Below are positions 47,441-57,772 of a stretch of 64,000 nt of DNA, piece after piece; within the stretch, counting starts at the first letter, position 1, and each line of letters opens with the position of its first letter. The translations under genes were made by a program, and so were the position numbers. The notes below the pieces were generated by a model, which saw nothing but the letters and a program-made list of their open reading frames with translations, was not told the origin of the DNA and searched no databases. The DNA lies in assembly GCA_025452255.1 (NCBI GenBank), contig CP104974.1, positions 3,388,156 to 3,452,155 on the forward strand, given 5' to 3'. The stretch comes from Devosia sp. A8/3-2. Its GTDB lineage: Bacteria; Pseudomonadota; Alphaproteobacteria; Rhizobiales; Devosiaceae.

Positions 47441-50400
47441 CTATTCCACCGCCTCTCGCACGAACGGCTTCACCTTCCCCTGCAACACGGACTTGACGAT
47501 GGGCAGTGATCCACCCGGAATTTGGTTGATCAGCGCCGTTGCCCCACCGGGGCGTAAATCGCCCGCCGATAGTTGAGAGGCAATGGTGGTCAGATCCTCG
47601 AAGATTCCCGCGCTCGGCCCCATAACCGCGCCTAGCTTGTTCCGGCTGGCGTAGCGAGAAGCCGTGCCGCCCCGGTCCGGGTCATTGGCGAGAGCCCGGG
47701 CCAGAGGTACAATACCGAAGGGCGAACCGACTTTTTCGGCCGTGTTCGATATCTCGAACGGCAGGGACAGGATGCCTGTCCTATCGAGCCCATCAGCGAT
47801 CCAAAGGCCGGGGTTCTCAAAAAGCCGTTCGCTTTCTTCGAACTTACCGGTCGTGATCTCTTTTTCCATGGTCTTGAGATAGGCGATCAGCATGCCTATT
47901 GCTGTACTGGCTACCAGTTGCTCGGCCAACCGGTGGGGGCGCTCCTGTAACCCCGCGATCAGCACCCGTTGGTGGGAGGCGAGGCCAAATGACTTGAACT
48001 GCATGATCAGCCGGCCCCAGTTCGATTTCATCCAGAGCGGGGTATCGGTCACGCCCTTCGTGATAATCGTCCGATCAACGTCCTTGGCCAGCGCCGCCGC
48101 CCGAGTCCGGGCGGCCATGTCGTCATCCCAGTTGCCAACGTTAGCGCCGTAGATACCGCGCTCCTGTACTCCATGGGCGTCGAACTGCGCGGCAATGCGT
48201 CGTGCCATGTTTTCGTCAATGCCCAAAAACGCCATATAGGCCCGTTCGGTTTTGCCTGCGGCTTCCCAGTTCAGCGCGTTTCTCATCATACGGTTCTGCG
48301 TCATGACGGATGCCATGGTTTTCATGCCATCGTTCCACCAAGACAGCAGTGTCGCCTTACTGAACGCGTTAGAGGCGTTCGACAGGAACCGCTCGTAACT
48401 TGAGCCATAGCGGTAGGGGTCTTGCAGATCGGCCAGCGAGGCCAGCCGGGATTGCAACACCGTTTCGGCCACCACGCCCGAGTCACGCGCATCACGACGA
48501 CTGATCTTCGCCGCTTTCAACCCAGATATAAGACCGGGCAGTGCTTCCGTCATCGTTGCACGAACGCCATGTTTGCCAAGTAGGGCCGCCGCGTCGGTTA
48601 GGCTGGAGACGGTTACGCCACCGAGCAGGCGAATATAGTTCCAAGTCAGGGCGGCGCGGGTAAGCCGGCTCCAATTGCTGTCTTCGTCGGCCGCACGATA
48701 GGTGCCTCGCACCATGTCGTGGAACGCCTCGATATTCTTGATGTCCCGTTTGCGTTCTCGGTCCAGCTTCAGACGTTCGGCTTCGGTCGTCGCGGCCTTG
48801 GACAGGTCGTCGTATTCCCGATTGATGGCCTCGATCTGGTCGCGCATATCGGCCCGGCCAAATTTTTCGGTCAGCTCTATTTCAGACCCCATCTTGCGGG
48901 TATAGTTGCGCAGAACGAGTTCCATATCGCTTTCGAGAAAGCTCTCGACCAACTCGTCCTGAATGTTGAACGTTCGCTCCTTGAGCGGGCCGCGCGTAAC
49001 CGGGACCATCCATTCCGGCGTGTCGCCTTTGCCGCGCCCGGTCAGGTTGTTAAAGATACCGGTCACCGCATCATCGATATAGCCGTCCAGATCAGCCTTG
49101 CTCACAAAGTCGGGGCGGGCATCCGTGGGAACCTTGGCAATTTCGCGCGACAGGTACTCGCTGGCAATCTGGCGAAACTCGTTTTCACGAGCGATCAGAC
49201 GTTGCCGGTTCCATAGCCGGGACACGTAGGTGGCAGAGGTTGAGGTCTGGATATCCTCTGGCAGCAGGCCGAGCTTCTTGGCGCAGGTCAGCAGTGGGTC
49301 GAATATGCGGGCACGAGCGTCTTGCGCCATTTTGGTGATCATGGCATTGCCGCTTGGGTCGATATCCCCGCGGCGTCCTGCCTGACCAACCAACTCATTG
49401 AACTGTGTGCGGGTGCCCTTCCAGCCACCCTTGCGGGCTTCAGCGATAGGCAGTGTTTGCCTCGCGCAGCCATTGCGCCATGAGCCCCCGCTGGGTTTCC
49501 TTGACGAGGTTTTCGACCCCTGCCCCGAGCGTGCGACCTTCCATATTCATGGCCGTGTAGATCGGGTTGTCCACGAGGTTGTTGTAGATATCCCGGACTT
49601 CGCGGGATGGACTGAACATCGTCTCGACGCCGGGATTGATCCGCAGGGCCGCCGTAGCCCGCGCAACGGCTTGCGCCGCCGCTGGGCCACCAACCCCCGG
49701 GTCAGCCAAGCTAGCCTCGTCCAGCACGTCCGCACCGGCCGCTTGCATGCGTTGAACAATGGTGCTCGCTATTGCGGCAGGGTTTTCGACTTCACCGGAA
49801 AGCTCGCGCTCCAGATTGCCGCCCAAGCGGGTCCAGTCCGAGTGCGACAGGAACTTAGCGCCAGCCATGCCAACAAGCCCACCCAACAGCGCGGAGCCGC
49901 CAACAGCTACGGCGCTCTCGCCGAGCGAGCGGGTTTCCTGTGTTGCCTGCAAGCCGGCTTCCTGCACCGCCGTACCAGCGGCGGCGGCAATGCCGACACT
50001 CAGCGCCGTGCGGCCGACGCTATAGCCAACCTTGCCAGCTCGAACGAACGAACCACCGGGGAGCAGGATTGTGGGATCGGTGATACCAGCCAGCCCAGAC
50101 AAGGCAAAACCAGTCCAGCCGCTTGCGGCCAGCGTTTGGCGGTCCCCTTCTTCCTTTCGGATATTGGACACCACAGCATCGAATGCCTGACGATTATAGA
50201 CATCATCGAACCGGCCATCGATGGCATGCTGTTCAAGATCGGGTGTCAGGTTGTCGAACGGGCTAAAGGCGTCATCAACCTTGTAGAAATCGGTCGATCC
50301 TACGGTGCGCCGCGCATCGGTCAGCACAGAGCCGATAAGGTTGTCTCGGCGGTATGCTGCCCCCAATGTGTCCAGAAAACCGGGATCAGGAGCGTCGTGA

Positions 50401-50468
50401 ACTCCCACCCCTACCGTGCCCGCTGGCCCGATGGGCTGGTCCTTAAGGAACGGCATTTTCACCACCAT
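47441..50468 (-). CDS. Large internal virion (core) protein, one frame break
   Basis: About 1008 residues when joined across an extra C near 49438 (TATCGCTGAAG should read TATGCTGAAG). It lies directly after the transglycosylase core protein and before the tail fibre, the place of T7 gp16. A glycine/alanine-rich, membrane-active stretch (AVAVGGSALLGGLVGMAGA) near residue 190, long helical regions and a positive C-terminus suit an ejectosome protein that enters the host envelope. Its start overlaps the preceding gene; ATG 50468 or, with better GGTGGTGA spacing, ATG 50456. Confidence 0.78.
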
Positions 50469-52929
50469 AGAGTTGCTGCATGAGCATGTTGGTCATTTCC
50501 TGACCAGATGCGGGATCGCCTGCCTCGTTCTCGATCACGGCCCCAGCGTTTTGCTGCTGCCGGCGGCGGGCATCTTCGATCTGCCGTTGGCGGTCGCCAT
50601 TGTATCCGGCAATCGCTGCCTGATAGTCAGCAATGAATGGCAGGTTAAACAATTGCCACTGCCCATTGGCAAAATAGCTGACCTGATACCGGGCCGGATC
50701 GCCATTATTGAAATCGCTGCTGGTGTCGTCATAGGCCGATAGGCGCACATCCTCGAACACGATGCCTTCGCCTTTCAGCGCTTCTTCCAGCTGCGACTTG
50801 ATATAGCCGAACGAACCATCGGGCAGCGGGGCATAGGTCTTTTCAGGCGGCAGGCGCGTCACCACGCCCGATCCGGCCAACGCCAGTTCCGACTTGCCAT
50901 AGATACGCTGGAATTTGGTCGTGGCAAGCTCCTTGGCAGCGCTCTGATCCCCGTTGGTGTCCACCAGAGATTCCTCAAGCAGGCTCTTGTATTCGCTGAC
51001 CATGGCGGCGCTCTGGCCGGGGTTCTCCCCAACCGTTGCGCCCCAACCATAGATCGAGGAAATATCCCGATCCGTCACAGCCTTGAGCATGTCGGTGACC
51101 GGCTTGGACTTGAGTAACGCATCGCGCGCCTTGACCTGCTGGGGATCATTGGTGGCAGCAATCCGCTGTGCCGCCTGCTCAGGGGTGTAGCCCATATCGT
51201 GGGTGTAGACGTTGAACAGATCAGCCTTGGCTTGGATATCCGCACCGCCATCGCGGCGGGTCAGGATGCCGGCGCCCATGTCGCTAATTGCCTGCGCCTG
51301 TTGCAGCGCAGGGAGCATGACGCCGGGGTCAGCGCTTGAGGTTGCGGCGCGCATCTGGTTGTTCAGCGTGGTGGGCACTACACCAGCCTGCCGCACCAGC
51401 TCATTAATGGCGAACGGCGCCTGTTCAGGTGTCGCGGCCTTATTAATTGTATCGTAGAGCCCATCCACAATCTTGCGGTCATCGGTCGAATATGGGTCGA
51501 CAGCCAACGATCCCTGCTGAAACGCTGTCACCGCCGCAAGGATGTTGCCGCGCTCCTTTTGCTGCGTCCGGAATGTTCGAAGCAGGGTTGCGGTATCGCT
51601 ATCGGTTAGCCCGGCTTCAAGGATTGACTGCTCGCTCGCGACGTCACCTGTGGTGATGCCGAGTTCCAGCGTGCCCTTGGCAGCATCATACTGCGCCTTC
51701 GCTCGGGCATTGGACGCGGTGATATTGGTTTGGAGCTGGGCTTGGGCCCGGTCGTAGACCTTCATACGGCCCGAGAAATCGAGCGCCTCAAGTTCCGGCG
51801 AAACAGTACCAGCCGAACCATCCCCCTTGGCTTTCCCCGCCGCCCATGCCTTGAACCCGGCAACCGTCATGCCTTGCAGGAACTTGTTCGACGCCACCAC
51901 ATCGGGCCCTACAATGCTGGACACCATTGTCTGCCCGCTGGCGTTGAGAACGCGCACGGCGTCCCCTGCCCCGAGAAAGTGTGCAGCGTAGAGGTTGCCA
52001 TTGGTCTGCGAGATACCAGAGCCGGCCAGCGTCTTGGCGTTCTCGTCGGTGAAAAGGCGGATGGCGATTTCCTGTTGCGCCGGATCGCTGCGCCCTGCCG
52101 CTGTGAGGCCAGAACCCGGATTCCTCGCTACAAGGTCCTGCCACGTGCCGGCCGTGAATTGATAGCGCCCAAAGGCGGTTGAATTGGGATTTGCCGCCTG
52201 ATCGTTCCCGCCACTCTCAGCGCTGCGAATGGCCGAATAGTATCCGTCGCGCGAACTGAGCCCGGTGGCCTCAACCAGTGCGGCCGGGTCATCCTTCTGC
52301 ATGCGCTCGGCCCATGACAGGCTCAATGACTGCGCCGCCGCCTTGCGGGCTTCCTCTTTCTGGATGGGCGTCAGATCGGGCGCCGTATCGATCAGCCGGT
52401 TGATGTCCTGCAACGCCATGGCATAGCCGCCGGGGTTGTTAAACACCTCTGCCTGCTTGCCGCTAACGGTTTCGGTGATGCCCTGCACCACGTACTTGTT
52501 GCGCTGATCGTTTTCGACAGCGGCAGCGTTGGCTACCCACTTTTCCCGCTCGCTGAGCGCCAGTTCTTGGAACTTAGGTCGGAGCTGCTCGGGGATCGTC
52601 CCCAGAAACTCGTCATAGGCCTGATTAAAGTTGCCATTGACCGAAGCAGCAAAACCCGCCCCGGTGGGATCGATATTGGTCTGCTGCTCGGCATAGGTCG
52701 CTGCGAACTGGGTACCAAGGCGGTTGAACGCCTGGTCAGTGCGAAACTCCGTCATCTGGGCGTCACGCTCGGCAAGGCGCAGTTGATGATTGCGCGCCCC
52801 TTCGGCAACATCACCCAATCCTGCAGCAACCTGCTGGATACCCCGGGCAACGCTATTGTCCACCTGAACGGATGGGGCGGAGCCGGTGCTCAGCCCCCGG
52901 CTGGCTTCAATCTGTCGGATCAGAGCCAT
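50443..52929 (-). CDS. Internal virion protein with central lytic transglycosylase domain
   Basis: An intact 828-residue protein. Residues about 229-330 form an SLT domain: YYSAIRSAESGGND with the catalytic glutamate near 238, then FGRYQFTAGTW and LYAAHFLGAGDA. The flanks are helical, with a Gln/Arg-rich C-terminal tail (RQRQIEDARRRQQQ). In T7 the transglycosylase sits at the N-terminus of gp16; here it is inside the preceding protein, at the gp15 position. It would locally open peptidoglycan so that DNA can pass during infection. The stop overlaps the next core gene. Confidence 0.85.
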   Translation of the reverse strand: MALIRQIEASRGLSTGSAPSVQVDNSVARGIQQVAAGLGDVAEGARNHQLRLAERDAQMTEFRTDQAFNRLGTQFAATYAEQQTNIDPTGAGFAASVNGNFNQAYDEFLGTIPEQLRPKFQELALSEREKWVANAAAVENDQRNKYVVQGITETVSGKQAEVFNNPGGYAMALQDINRLIDTAPDLTPIQKEEARKAAAQSLSLSWAERMQKDDPAALVEATGLSSRDGYYSAIRSAESGGNDQAANPNSTAFGRYQFTAGTWQDLVARNPGSGLTAAGRSDPAQQEIAIRLFTDENAKTLAGSGISQTNGNLYAAHFLGAGDAVRVLNASGQTMVSSIVGPDVVASNKFLQGMTVAGFKAWAAGKAKGDGSAGTVSPELEALDFSGRMKVYDRAQAQLQTNITASNARAKAQYDAAKGTLELGITTGDVASEQSILEAGLTDSDTATLLRTFRTQQKERGNILAAVTAFQQGSLAVDPYSTDDRKIVDGLYDTINKAATPEQAPFAINELVRQAGVVPTTLNNQMRAATSSADPGVMLPALQQAQAISDMGAGILTRRDGGADIQAKADLFNVYTHDMGYTPEQAAQRIAATNDPQQVKARDALLKSKPVTDMLKAVTDRDISSIYGWGATVGENPGQSAAMVSEYKSLLEESLVDTNGDQSAAKELATTKFQRIYGKSELALAGSGVVTRLPPEKTYAPLPDGSFGYIKSQLEEALKGEGIVFEDVRLSAYDDTSSDFNNGDPARYQVSYFANGQWQLFNLPFIADYQAAIAGYNGDRQRQIEDARRRQQQNAGAVIENEAGDPASGQEMTNMLMQQLYGGENAVP

Positions 52930-52932
52930 GTG

Positions 52933-53421
52933 CTATACACCATAGGTCAGATAGGGATTACGCAGCATTGTCATTTTTTGCTGCTGATTTTGGTACTGGC
53001 TGTAGCCACTCAGCCCGGTTCCAAGCGCGCCAATGACTGACCCAATCACAGCACTGCCCGCATTGGCTCGTGCTTGCCGCGCCTCGAATTGCATATTGCC
53101 CGCCTGCACCCGCGCGCCGTACCGGATGGCCTGCTCGTCAAGGCTGGCACGGGTGGCGCTATCCGCGATCACTTCGGTGGGGCTACCCTCCAAGGCAACA
53201 CCCGAGGACAAATAGGCCCCGCGCATTCCGGCCAGTTTCCGGTCATTCTGTTCTCGGGCGCGGGTGGCTTCATAGTTGCCGCGCTCCAGTTCCATCCCGG
53301 CCTGCCGGTCGGCAAAGGCTGCTTGCGTATTGTATGCATTGGCCTGTTGCATGCCACTATAGAGTTGGCCGCCAGCCGCCACGGCGGTTGAAGCAATGGT
53401 GAGGGTAAGTGGATCACACAC
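52933..53421 (-). CDS. Internal virion protein, gp14-like
   Basis: A 162-residue protein starting MCDPLTLTIASTAVAAGGQL, with a hydrophobic N-terminus, a central helix with many Ala, Gln and Arg residues (NYEATRAREQNDRKLAGMRG) and a C-terminal glycine-rich segment (GSAVIGSVIGALGTGLSGYS). This pattern matches gp14-type core proteins, which form a pore in the outer membrane during T7-like DNA ejection. Its place between tail tube B and the core proteins agrees. Intact. Confidence 0.8.
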   Translation of the reverse strand: MCDPLTLTIASTAVAAGGQLYSGMQQANAYNTQAAFADRQAGMELERGNYEATRAREQNDRKLAGMRGAYLSSGVALEGSPTEVIADSATRASLDEQAIRYGARVQAGNMQFEARQARANAGSAVIGSVIGALGTGLSGYSQYQNQQQKMTMLRNPYLTYGV

Positions 53422-53430
53422 GATTTGTCC

Positions 53431-55922
53431 TCACGGGGTGTATTCGGCTTTGATTTCAACCATTCGGATAATGGCCGGCAGTGGGGCAGAGGTGCGCAGG
53501 ACAATCCGCCCGTCTCCGCTCAGCCGAGAGCCCTCGACTTCACAAGGCACGATGCCAGTAACGAGTTCGACTGGATTGCCCGTAAATGCATCCGACGCGT
53601 GTGGATTGGTCTCATATGTCCGCATATCCGTTGCATCGTATGCCCCAACCTCCAGTGAACCGGTGGACAGCAGATCGACATAAACTCCGGTGGTATTGAC
53701 TCGGCGGCCGAAGAGATATCCATCCCGGCTCGGTCCGCTATAGCGATGGGTCCGGGCATAGCTCTCATAGGGCAGACCCAGATGTGCAACCGAGGCGGAA
53801 TAGGGCAAAGTCACCGAACCGCCCGTCACCACCAATCCCGTGGCCATCGAGCCATCCAGCAGGCCGATGAGGGTCTCGCCTTCGAGATGCCCCGGGCCAG
53901 AGATGACGGTGGCCGGCGGCCCTGAATATGTCAGGCCACAGTCCACGAAGAACCCGTTGATTGCCGTAGGGCGGTCATCAACCAAAGTGACATCGGAATC
54001 ATATTGGAATGGCCGTTCCAACACCTCGATATAGCGTCTGCTAGCGCCATTTATGGTGCGGCGCATGACCAGTAGAGGTCATCGAAGCCCGGTTCTTGCG
54101 ATGGGATAATTGCGCCGCTCTCCGCAAAGGCGCCCGGCGAGTTGAACACCGCAAATCCGATGGCACGCTGCTCGCGATCATAGAGGATAGAGACAACCTC
54201 TCCATTCTCGGTGCCAGCAAAGATGGTCGGTTCGGGGTTCTCCGAGAAGGTCCACCACTTGATGCCGCTTTCCAGCGTATGCTCGCCAATGATGGATGCC
54301 TCTGGCGCCACATAGCGGTTCTGGTCGCCCAGCACCAATTCACGGATCTTCTTCGCACCAGCAGCAACGTAAAGCAGTGTCCCACTGATCGAGAGCGGCT
54401 GGATATGATCGGCGCCAGAGCTTGGTCCCTTGCGCTGCGTCAGATTGGTCGCTGAAAATGCCTGTGTGGTATCGGCGGGAGCCGAGGAGCGAATTTGTTT
54501 GGCGGACCCGACAACCATGTCTTCATCAGCCGAAATCCAGACCAGCTCATTCATGCTTGAGGTCAGGAAGGTGAGGGAATAACCATCGGTGGGCAGTACG
54601 GTTGTACCAGAGCCGAAGTCCCCAAAGGCGCCTTGTTTCGACCCCCACACGGTGACTGGCTGGCTGTCGGTCCGGCCATAGTTCAATCGCTCATCGTAAA
54701 GTTCGACCAGTGCCGGCCACCCGCTTTGATTGGAGAATGCGCCCATGGCCCATTCCCGAATGGGCGATGTGTCGGGCATTGCATGGCCATAAAGCCGCAC
54801 GGTGACAACGGTGCTCGAACTGCGCGAAGCAATGCGAGCCCAGCGCCATAGGCCATCCGATCCCCTCAAACGAATGACCCGACCGACATCCGTGGTCTGA
54901 AACCCCAGCCCACCATTAATCCCTGCGGTCGCGGAAGCCGTTAGCGTGATCGGGGTCTGATAGTCACCCGCCCAGTGCAAGACCCACTGCGACAGATCGG
55001 TATTGTCGCCATCCGAGCCGCCGCCTCCGCTGAAGCTCATACGGTAGTACCGGAATGCATTTTCGTTGGAGAATTCGAAATAGCGGCGTTCTGATGGAAC
55101 CCAGCCCACCTCGCCGTCGACGCGATCAAGCACAGCCCAATTCACATCGTTATTGCTGCCCTCGATGACCCAAGCTGTCGGAGCATCACCAAAATTGGTT
55201 GGCTGTCCCTGCACCCAATAGGCATCAACGACACGCGTTTCCGGCGCCCATGTCAATTTTGACCCAGCCGACAGTTGTGGTGTCGAGCGTAACAACCACT
55301 GCTTCATTCCGCGAAAACACCTTGAAACTATTCAGCCCACCGCCACTGGACGAAGCAACATAGTTAGGAGGGGTTGTATTGTCCGACATGAGCGGCACAG
55401 CTGCACCCGTATCGCTTAGAGTAAGCGTTGTCGTGCCAATATTGACTGGCATGTACGGGCCGTCATCAAATTCAGCGTCAGTCAATGTCCAGCTTGTGTC
55501 CGCGAACCGCGACAGCAATTGAGGGTGATGATTGCGCTCCATGAAATACGCCAGTCGTTAAACTGGGTATAGGTCAGCAGATCGATTTCGAAAGCGTCCC
55601 AAGGATGGGAAACGGTGTAGGGAGCGCCAAGGTAACCGCGCTGCGCCAGAAATTGAATGTCACCGCCTGCGTTGATGTCCAACACATACGATTGCTCGTT
55701 GGAAAACGAGAATGGGAACAGCCGGCTGACCTGCGCTTCATCGGCCACCGGTGCGACAAAGCGCGTACCCGAGCGGCGGCGCAGACCGCCATGCAACATG
55801 ACGGCGAAGTTGCGACACTTCTCGCAGGACTGCTTGAAGAATTCGGCATCCACGCGGCCATAGGCCAATGGGGTGATTTCACCCTTACCGAATGTTGCTT
55901 GGATCGTGTAAACAGCGCTCAT
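53431..55922 (-). CDS. Tail tubular protein B (gp12-like), three frame breaks
   Basis: About 830 residues, close to T7 gp12 (794). It opens MSAVYTIQATFGKGEITPLA, GRVDAEFFKQSCEKCRNFAV and GGLRRRSGTRFVAPV, which is characteristic of podoviral tail tube B proteins, followed by beta-propeller-like repeats (WPALVELYDERLNYGR, LWVWGSK-like VTVWGSKQGAFGDF). Breaks near 55535 (lost base before VAYFMERNHHPQLL), 55255 and 54060 split it. Six copies would form the nozzle below tail tube A. It is the most damaged gene of the virion block. Confidence 0.85.
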
Positions 55923-55925
55923 GCA

Positions 55926-56501
55926 TCAATACCTAGCGTCGATCCAGTCATTGTCGGCGGGTCGGGGCTGATCCCCCTCGATGGCGTCGGATAGCCGGGC
56001 GTCACTCATCGCTCGGTCGTAGATGCCCTTGGCAACCTGCTGGTAGCTGGTCTTACCAGTCACCCAATGAGCCATCTTGAAAGCGAGGCGAGCCGAGAGA
56101 GCCTCCACAAACAGGGCCGAATACACATTGTAGTTCTCGACCCGAGCCACATAGCGAATGGGCAACGGGCCTGACTGGTTCGTGAGAACGGCGCCGCCCT
56201 CTACAATGTGTCGGATCGGGTTTGTCTCGTCATAGCCGTCATAGGTCAGGGCGATGAGACGCAGGCAATCGGTTGGCAACGTATAGGCCTTTGACCACCC
56301 GAAGGCCGGCACTGTTACTTCCGCTGGAATGCTGGCTCGCTTGGTCGCGAAATTCCAGTTCGCCATGGCCGAGCAGGCATCACGCGTAACCGCAAAGTTA
56401 CGCTTGAGCCATTCCGCCGTGGGCCGCGCATCGTTGAGCGAGGCAATCGGCCGCTCCTTTAGGATATCGAGCGCCATATTGCAGATATCCGTTTCGGTCA
56501 T
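55926..56501 (-). CDS. Tail tubular protein A (gp11-like)
   Basis: A 191-residue protein: MTETDICNMALDILKERPIASL, CSAMANWNFATKRASIP, a tyrosine- and proline-marked middle (WSKAYTLPTDCLRLIALTYD) and helices EALSARLAFKMAHWVTGKT. This matches gatekeeper/tail tube A proteins that form a ring under the portal. It lies immediately upstream of tail tube B in transcription order, as in T7. Intact. Confidence 0.85.
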   Translation of the reverse strand: MTETDICNMALDILKERPIASLNDARPTAEWLKRNFAVTRDACSAMANWNFATKRASIPAEVTVPAFGWSKAYTLPTDCLRLIALTYDGYDETNPIRHIVEGGAVLTNQSGPLPIRYVARVENYNVYSALFVEALSARLAFKMAHWVTGKTSYQQVAKGIYDRAMSDARLSDAIEGDQPRPADNDWIDARY

Positions 56502-56504
56502 GGC

Positions 56505-56997
56505 TTAGCGCACCAGCGGCCGAAGGTTCTTCTGGAACCGGCGGGGCCGGTGAAGCTTGGCAATACCCTTGAGGGCGGTATTGGCCGCTTCTTCCGCCGC
56601 TATAATCGCCTCGGTCACGCAGGGCCTTGTGCTGCCGATCGATGGAGCGTGCCTGAATGTTCAGCTGGTGCAGCGTTGGCTCCGTCACGGGGGTAGGCTT
56701 GGCTTGCGGATCAATGGAGGCGTTGACTTGCGCCACGGCGTCAGTAGTGACAATGCGGGCAGCGGCGACAACCTCAGCTGGAGGGACATCGCCAGCGGGA
56801 GTGGTAGCTGCAGCAATCCATTTGCGCACCCGTTCCTCATCCACGCCCCGAGAAGCCAGTAGCGTAGCCACATCGGCGGGATCGGTACGAGCAGCCAGAT
56901 CGGACACGGTATTGATGCCCGTGTCTTTGAGCTTGCCTTCCATCGCCGGGCCAATGCCTTCGATGGTCTTGAGATCGTTCTTGTCGAGATCAGCCAT
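56505..56997 (-). CDS. Helix-hairpin-helix protein of the virion cluster, one frame break
   Basis: The N-terminal 65 residues form a helix-hairpin-helix unit (DLKTIEGIGPAMEGKLKDTGINTVSDLA, then DEERVRKWI) as in DUF4332-like or DNA-repair HhH domains. After a Pro/Ala linker the frame slips near 56615; the repaired end reads VTEAIIAAEEAANTALKGIAKL... RPLVR with TAA at 56505-56507. About 164 residues. A non-sequence-specific DNA-binding domain between capsid and tail-tube genes is unusual; a head-completion or DNA-end role is speculative. Confidence 0.7.
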
Positions 56998-57048
56998 GGT
57001 GGGCCTCCTGTCAAAAGACGAAGGGCGAGCCTGAGCCCGCCCTCGCGT

Positions 57049-57717
57049 TTAGCGTTCAACCAGAGCGCGGACGTAATCGATGGTCATAACCTTGGAGACC
57101 GCCTCGCCGTTCTGGACCGCGAAGGAGATGCAAAGCTCCTCGTCATCTACAACGTTGGTCAGCGGCGTCACCCGACCGACTGCATTGTCATCGACATAGA
57201 CGGCCGAGTCGGCGCCGTCATAATAGAACGCGACCTTGACAAAGGTGTCGTTGACCAGCGTGGCCACAGCGGTCTTCTGGGTTTCGGACGAGTTCTTGCT
57301 CGCCACGAAGTCGAGGAAGGCGTCACCATCGTCCTTGCGGAAGAACAGGCCATCGGCCACAGCCAGCGGCGTGGTGTCAGTAACCTGCAAGCCAATGGCG
57401 ATGTCGGATTGGGTGACATCGTTGAGCTTGAAGCGGGCCGAGAAGTAGAGCTTCTTGCCGGCCACAAACTTGAAGCACTCAAGCTTGTTCTGGACAGCAA
57501 GCAGCGCATCGTCGGCCGCGCCACCGGTCAGCACGAGTTGACCACCGGCAGCACCGGCAGCGGAGCCGGTGTTGATCGCCACGGTACCAGAGCCAGCATT
57601 GGTGGTGGTCCAGTCGCCCGCAACGTATTCGGCGGTGTTGGTGAAGTCGGCAAAGAACTCGTAATAGTCCTCGGGATTGGCGGTTCGGCCATCGAGGAAA
57701 ATGCGACGGGTCGTCAT
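57049..57717 (-). CDS. Probable structural protein with a jelly-roll/LamG-like fold
   Basis: A 222-residue beta-rich protein: MTTRRIFLDGRTANPEDYYE, GGQLVLTGGAADDALLAV, KLYFSARFKLNDV, KVAFYYDGADSAVYVDDNAVG. The alternating strands and the FYYDG...VYVDD pattern resemble concanavalin/LamG-type sandwiches used as capsid decorations or fibres. It directly follows the capsid gene, separated by a terminator. I cannot assign it more closely. Intact. Confidence 0.65.
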   Translation of the reverse strand: MTTRRIFLDGRTANPEDYYEFFADFTNTAEYVAGDWTTTNAGSGTVAINTGSAAGAAGGQLVLTGGAADDALLAVQNKLECFKFVAGKKLYFSARFKLNDVTQSDIAIGLQVTDTTPLAVADGLFFRKDDGDAFLDFVASKNSSETQKTAVATLVNDTFVKVAFYYDGADSAVYVDDNAVGRVTPLTNVVDDEELCISFAVQNGEAVSKVMTIDYVRALVER

Positions 57718-57741
57718 GATCCGTTTCCTTTCAAGAGGTTG

Positions 57742-57764
57742 AAAGGCGGCCCCGAAGGACCGCC
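57742..57764 (-). terminator. Terminator after the capsid gene
   Basis: On the minus strand GGCGGTCC-TTCG-GGGCCGCC is followed by TTTCAA. It lies 9 bases after the capsid stop, the place where T7-like phages have the terminator that sets high capsid output. Confidence 0.75.
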
Positions 57765-57772
57765 CCGTGGCA

